From contig JBMOHS010000028.1 in NCBI GenBank assembly GCA_049317725.1, positions 1 to 29,204 of the forward strand: 29,204 nucleotides of DNA, written 5' to 3'. The notes beneath the pieces were generated by a model. It was not told where the DNA came from, searched no databases, and worked only from the letters and a program-made list of their open reading frames with translations. Positions 24,314 to 29,204 of this stretch are shown piece by piece. This DNA comes from CAIOZW01 sp049317725. Lineage in GTDB: Bacteria > Acidobacteriota > Blastocatellia > RBC074. The position numbers were made by a program, and so were the translations under genes. The first letter of the stretch is position 1; every line of letters starts with the position of its first letter.

Positions 24314-25294
24314 ATGCGCATCTACTATTCTGATCGGTACGCAATCCCCTTGCCCCCTGGGCACGCCTTTCCAATGGAGAAGTACCGGTTGACCCGCGAC
24401 CAGTTGCTCGCCGAGGGCACGATCACCCACTGGCACCTGACAGAGCCGGCACTCGCCAAGGACGAGGACATCCTGCTGGTCCATGAGCCAGCCTACTGGA
24501 GCCGTTGCATTCGTGGAGAGCTGACGCGGCACGAGGTGCGACGGATCGGCTTTCCCTGGTCGGAGGGGTTGGTGCGCCGTTCGCGGGCCTCTGTCCAGGG
24601 GACAATCCTCGCCGCCGAGAGTGCGCTCCGCGACGGGGTCTCCTCGAACCTCGCCGGTGGGACCCACCACGCCTATGCTGACCACGGCGAGGGCTACTGC
24701 GTTCTCAACGACATTGCCATCGCCATCCGGGTCCTCCAGCGCGACCGCCGCATCCGCCGCGCGACGATCATCGACTGCGATGTGCACCAGGGCAACGGGA
24801 CCGCCGCCATCTTTCAGGGCGATCCAGACGTCTTCACCTTCTCGATGCACGGCGAGAAGAACTTTCCCGCCCACAAGGAGCAGAGCCACCTCGACCTCGC
24901 CCTCCCGAACGGCCTCGGGGATGAGACCTATCTCGCCCTCCTTGAGACACATCTCCCGCTCCTCCTCGACCAATTTCGACCCGAGATCGTCTTCTACCAG
25001 GCGGGCGTCGATCCGCACGAGCGGGACCGTCTCGGCAAGCTTCAATTGACACTCGATGGGTTATACCGCCGTGATCGGTTGGTCCTCGAGGCGTGCCGCG
25101 CGCGTCGACTCCCGGTCGTCACCACCATGGGTGGCGGCTATGGCAAACGGATCGAAGAGACCGTCGAAGCCCACTGCAACACGGTTCGAGCCGCGCTCCG
25201 CCACCACCAGACCACCCCACCTCCAGCAAAGGAAGAAGAAAAAAATCTGGGGAAGCCGCACAAGGCACTTGACAGGGGGAGGAGACATGAATAG
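24314..25294 (+). CDS. Histone deacetylase family protein (AcuC/HDAC-like amidohydrolase)
   Basis: A 326-residue zinc hydrolase starting MRIYYSDRYAIPLPPGHAFP, with AAGGAG before ATG 24314; the longer frame from 24242 is not family-like. All deacetylase residues are visible: H118 and H119 in GGTHHAYADHGEGYCVLND, D154, D156 and H158 in IIDCDVHQGNGTA, D233 in YQAGVDPHERDRLG, and Y276 in MGGGYGKRI. D156, H158 and D233 should bind zinc. Bacterial members remove acetyl groups from proteins, polyamines or other acylated amines; the substrate is unknown. The last 30 residues (from HHQTTPPP) are a charged, disordered-looking tail. It stands alone before the str operon. Confidence 0.93.
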   Translation: MRIYYSDRYAIPLPPGHAFPMEKYRLTRDQLLAEGTITHWHLTEPALAKDEDILLVHEPAYWSRCIRGELTRHEVRRIGFPWSEGLVRRSRASVQGTILAAESALRDGVSSNLAGGTHHAYADHGEGYCVLNDIAIAIRVLQRDRRIRRATIIDCDVHQGNGTAAIFQGDPDVFTFSMHGEKNFPAHKEQSHLDLALPNGLGDETYLALLETHLPLLLDQFRPEIVFYQAGVDPHERDRLGKLQLTLDGLYRRDRLVLEACRARRLPVVTTMGGGYGKRIEETVEAHCNTVRAALRHHQTTPPPAKEEEKNLGKPHKALDRGRRHE

Positions 25295-25328
25295 AGTCAT
25301 GAACTTTGCGGAGCTAGGTCTTCGTTAA
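25287..25328 (+). pseudogene. Possible N-terminal stub of a DEAD-box helicase
   Basis: GGGGAGGAGAC precedes ATG 25287, which overlaps the deacetylase stop. It encodes only MNRVMNFAELGLR and then TAA. The start xFxELGL is typical of DEAD-box RNA helicases, but nothing after the stop continues the match in any frame. It may be a short leader peptide or chance. Confidence 0.25.
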
Positions 25329-25331
25329 AGA

Positions 25332-25367
25332 GGGGGCGCCAGCGGGCGCAAATGTGGAGACGCCCCC
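25332..25367 (+). other. GC-rich inverted repeat after the deacetylase gene
   Basis: GGGGGCG soon after the stop pairs with CGCCCCC about 22 bases later. No T-run follows, so it is at best a weak terminator for the deacetylase transcript. Confidence 0.4.
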
Positions 25368-25632
25368 GGATTTGGCTTTCAAGCCGAGTCTTCGTGTCAT
25401 TATTGTGGCGTTGCGGTTCTCGTGAAACAGGCCGTCAAACGGCATACCTGGATCGGGATGACTGAACTTTCAGCACTCCCGGCAGTCTCAGGATTGTCGG
25501 CTTCGACGGTCGGAACCCACCGGAGCGTTGCCTCAGGCAACATCTTCACTCAAGATCACGCCACAGAAAAACCAGGCGACCAGGGACGCCAGATCCACAG
25601 ACTCTCTCGCTGATCTCCCCGGACAACAAAAG

Positions 25633-25724
25633 GTTTCCGTGACGATTCCCTTGTGGAAACGTCTCACAATCTGTTGAGTGGGGGTACGTCCCTGCTCAGT
25701 GGGGTTTCCCGGAAGGTACCCCAC
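25633..25724 (+). promoter_or_regulatory. Candidate structured leader upstream of the str operon
   Basis: Several stems in this stretch compete. GTTTCC 25633-25638 pairs with GGAAAC 25655-25660, and GGAAAC can instead pair with GTTTCC 25704-25709. GGGGTAC 25681-25687 pairs with GTACCCC 25716-25722, which overlaps the alternative stem GTGGGGT 25699-25705 with ACCCCAC 25718-25724. This is the form expected of a switching RNA, but it matches no riboswitch I know and is 280 bases from rpsL. No gene is recognised in 25329-26003. Confidence 0.35.
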
Positions 25725-26003
25725 AAGCCCTGCCATCTCCGGGTTTCTCCCGATGGATCTTACTGATTCGAGAGAGACGGAGATGCACCCCAACATCTCT
25801 CAGCATCGAGGGACGTTCGCTGGCAGGTCGTTAAGACTGGGCGCGAGGACAGGGGTGAGGGATGGAGTAAGTTGTTGATAGTTTGGTAAGTGTTCTGGGT
25901 AGGACGGGATCGGCTCCCTGTCCAAGCCCCTCGGGTCGGATCTTCGGATTGTTCCCGGAATGGTCTGACGGTGGAATGAGAGCCGCAATGGATTTGTGAG
26001 AGT

Positions 26004-26420
<417 letters not shown>

Positions 26421-26490
26421 CCGGTACCATTGAGCGGCTGGCTCAGCGGTCGGCCAGCAACGGGAAGAGCCAAGGAACCAGGAACGAGAT

Positions 26491-26961
26491 ATGCCGAGAA
26501 GAAGAGAGATTCCGAAGCGAGAGATTCTGCCAGATCCGGTCTACAACAGCACGCTGGTCGCCAAATTCATCAATGCGATGATGTGGGATGGCAAGCGATC
26601 GGTTGCGGAGGGGATCCTCTACAAGTCGCTGAGCAAGATTCAGGACCGGACGGGGGAGGACGCCCTCAAGGTCTTCAAGAAGGCGATCGAGAATCTCCAG
26701 CCGAAGGTCGAGGTCAAATCGAAGCGGGTCGGCGGCGCCAACTACCAAGTTCCGGTCGAAGTCACCACTTCACGGCGAACGGCCCTCGCCATGCGATGGC
26801 TCGTCGGCTATGCCCGCGGCCGCGGAGAGAAGACGATGATCGACCGGCTCGCCGCCGAGATCCTCGACGCCGCCTCGGGCAAGGGGAACGCGATCAAGAA
26901 GCGTGAGGATGTACACCGGATGGCGGAGGCCAATAAGGCTTTTGCCCACTATCGCTGGTAG
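26491..26961 (+). CDS. rpsG: Ribosomal protein S7
   Basis: A 156-residue protein of normal length, starting MPRRREIPKREILPDPVYNS and including LVAKFINAMMWDGKRSVAE, the RVGGANYQVPVEV beta-hairpin and the end MAEANKAFAHYRW. S7 binds the 3' major domain of 16S rRNA and starts head assembly of the 30S subunit; in other bacteria it also represses its own operon through an rpsL-rpsG intergenic RNA site. AGGAACG precedes the ATG. The 70-base gap before it could hold such a site, but no clear conserved structure was recognised. fusA follows after five bases. Confidence 0.98.
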   Translation: MPRRREIPKREILPDPVYNSTLVAKFINAMMWDGKRSVAEGILYKSLSKIQDRTGEDALKVFKKAIENLQPKVEVKSKRVGGANYQVPVEVTTSRRTALAMRWLVGYARGRGEKTMIDRLAAEILDAASGKGNAIKKREDVHRMAEANKAFAHYRW

Positions 26962-26966
26962 GAGTT

Positions 26967-29063
<2,097 letters not shown>

Positions 29064-29143
29064 ACCTCCGTCGGAAGACCGACCCGTGAGGGGACGTTCG
29101 ATACCGATATTGAACTCAAGCATTCGAGGAGCGAGAACACATT

Positions 29144-29204
29144 ATGGGGAAAGAGAAATTTGACCGCAGCAAGCCGCACGTCAACGTTGGGACGATCGGC
29201 CACG
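29144..29204 (+). CDS. tuf: Elongation factor Tu, N-terminal fragment at window edge
   Basis: The last 61 bases encode MGKEKFDRSKPHVNVGTIGH, the unmistakable start of EF-Tu, including the beginning of the G1 loop (GHxDHGKT). The rest is outside the window. GAGGAGCG lies about ten bases before ATG 29144, and 80 bases separate it from fusA. EF-Tu carries aminoacyl-tRNA to the ribosome. It completes the conserved rpsL-rpsG-fusA-tuf order. Confidence 0.97.
   Translation, partial: MGKEKFDRSKPHVNVGTIGH

Noticed and set aside
25422..25613. A short frame preceded by CHYCG, resembling a zinc-ribbon start
   Set aside because: Only one CxxC is present, no second pair follows, and there is no convincing start or family match.

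Overview
The window looks like a piece of a GC-rich bacterial chromosome, most likely from an Acidobacteriota, perhaps Blastocatellia. Four things suggest this. There is a large Oar-type TonB-dependent outer-membrane protein with an N-terminal carboxypeptidase-regulatory-like domain, a family strongly expanded in that phylum. There is a full-length NHLRC2-like thioredoxin/NHL protein, and there are secreted metabolic enzymes. The str operon starts EF-Tu with MGKEKFDRSKPHVNVGTIGH. The phylum is inferred from protein style, not from a search.

Layout. 1-4069, minus strand: a glycoconjugate cluster transcribed right to left (DUF4149-like membrane protein, MurG/GT28-like glycosyltransferase, GT4 glycosyltransferase, and a sugar/aminoglycoside-phosphotransferase-like kinase cut by the window edge). 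The last three overlap by 1-4 bases. 4108-9193: a divergent secreted thioredoxin-NHL protein, an aldo/keto reductase, and a DUF969/DUF979 membrane pair. 9194-11393: a visibly AT-richer accessory island with a pair of small conserved hypothetical genes, a decayed ISL3-type insertion sequence, and a DUF4258/YgiT-like toxin-antitoxin pair whose antitoxin has no cysteines. 11693-15022: a secreted Xaa-Pro aminopeptidase, an ACT-domain protein and a PLP trans-sulfuration enzyme. 15031-15242: dispersed GC-rich inverted/direct repeats.

15319-19958 is the most interesting part, a defence-like island. It opens with a tight three-gene operon: an AAA ATPase (DUF3696 type), a PIN-like nuclease and an ATP-dependent RNA ligase, each gene starting inside the stop of the previous one (GTGA overlaps). 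It is followed by a remnant of an abortive-infection (Abi_C) gene, a self-inhibited Fic AMP-transferase, and a truncated HsdR (type I restriction) start. An RNA-cutting enzyme and an RNA-sealing enzyme under one ATPase suggest a damage/repair or damage/reset defence module that I do not recognise as a named system.

19987-23541, minus strand: the Oar-type TonB-dependent protein with a clear terminator. 24314-25294: a histone-deacetylase-family protein. About 700 bases with competing hairpins then lead into the str operon: rpsL, rpsG, fusA and the first 61 bases of tuf.
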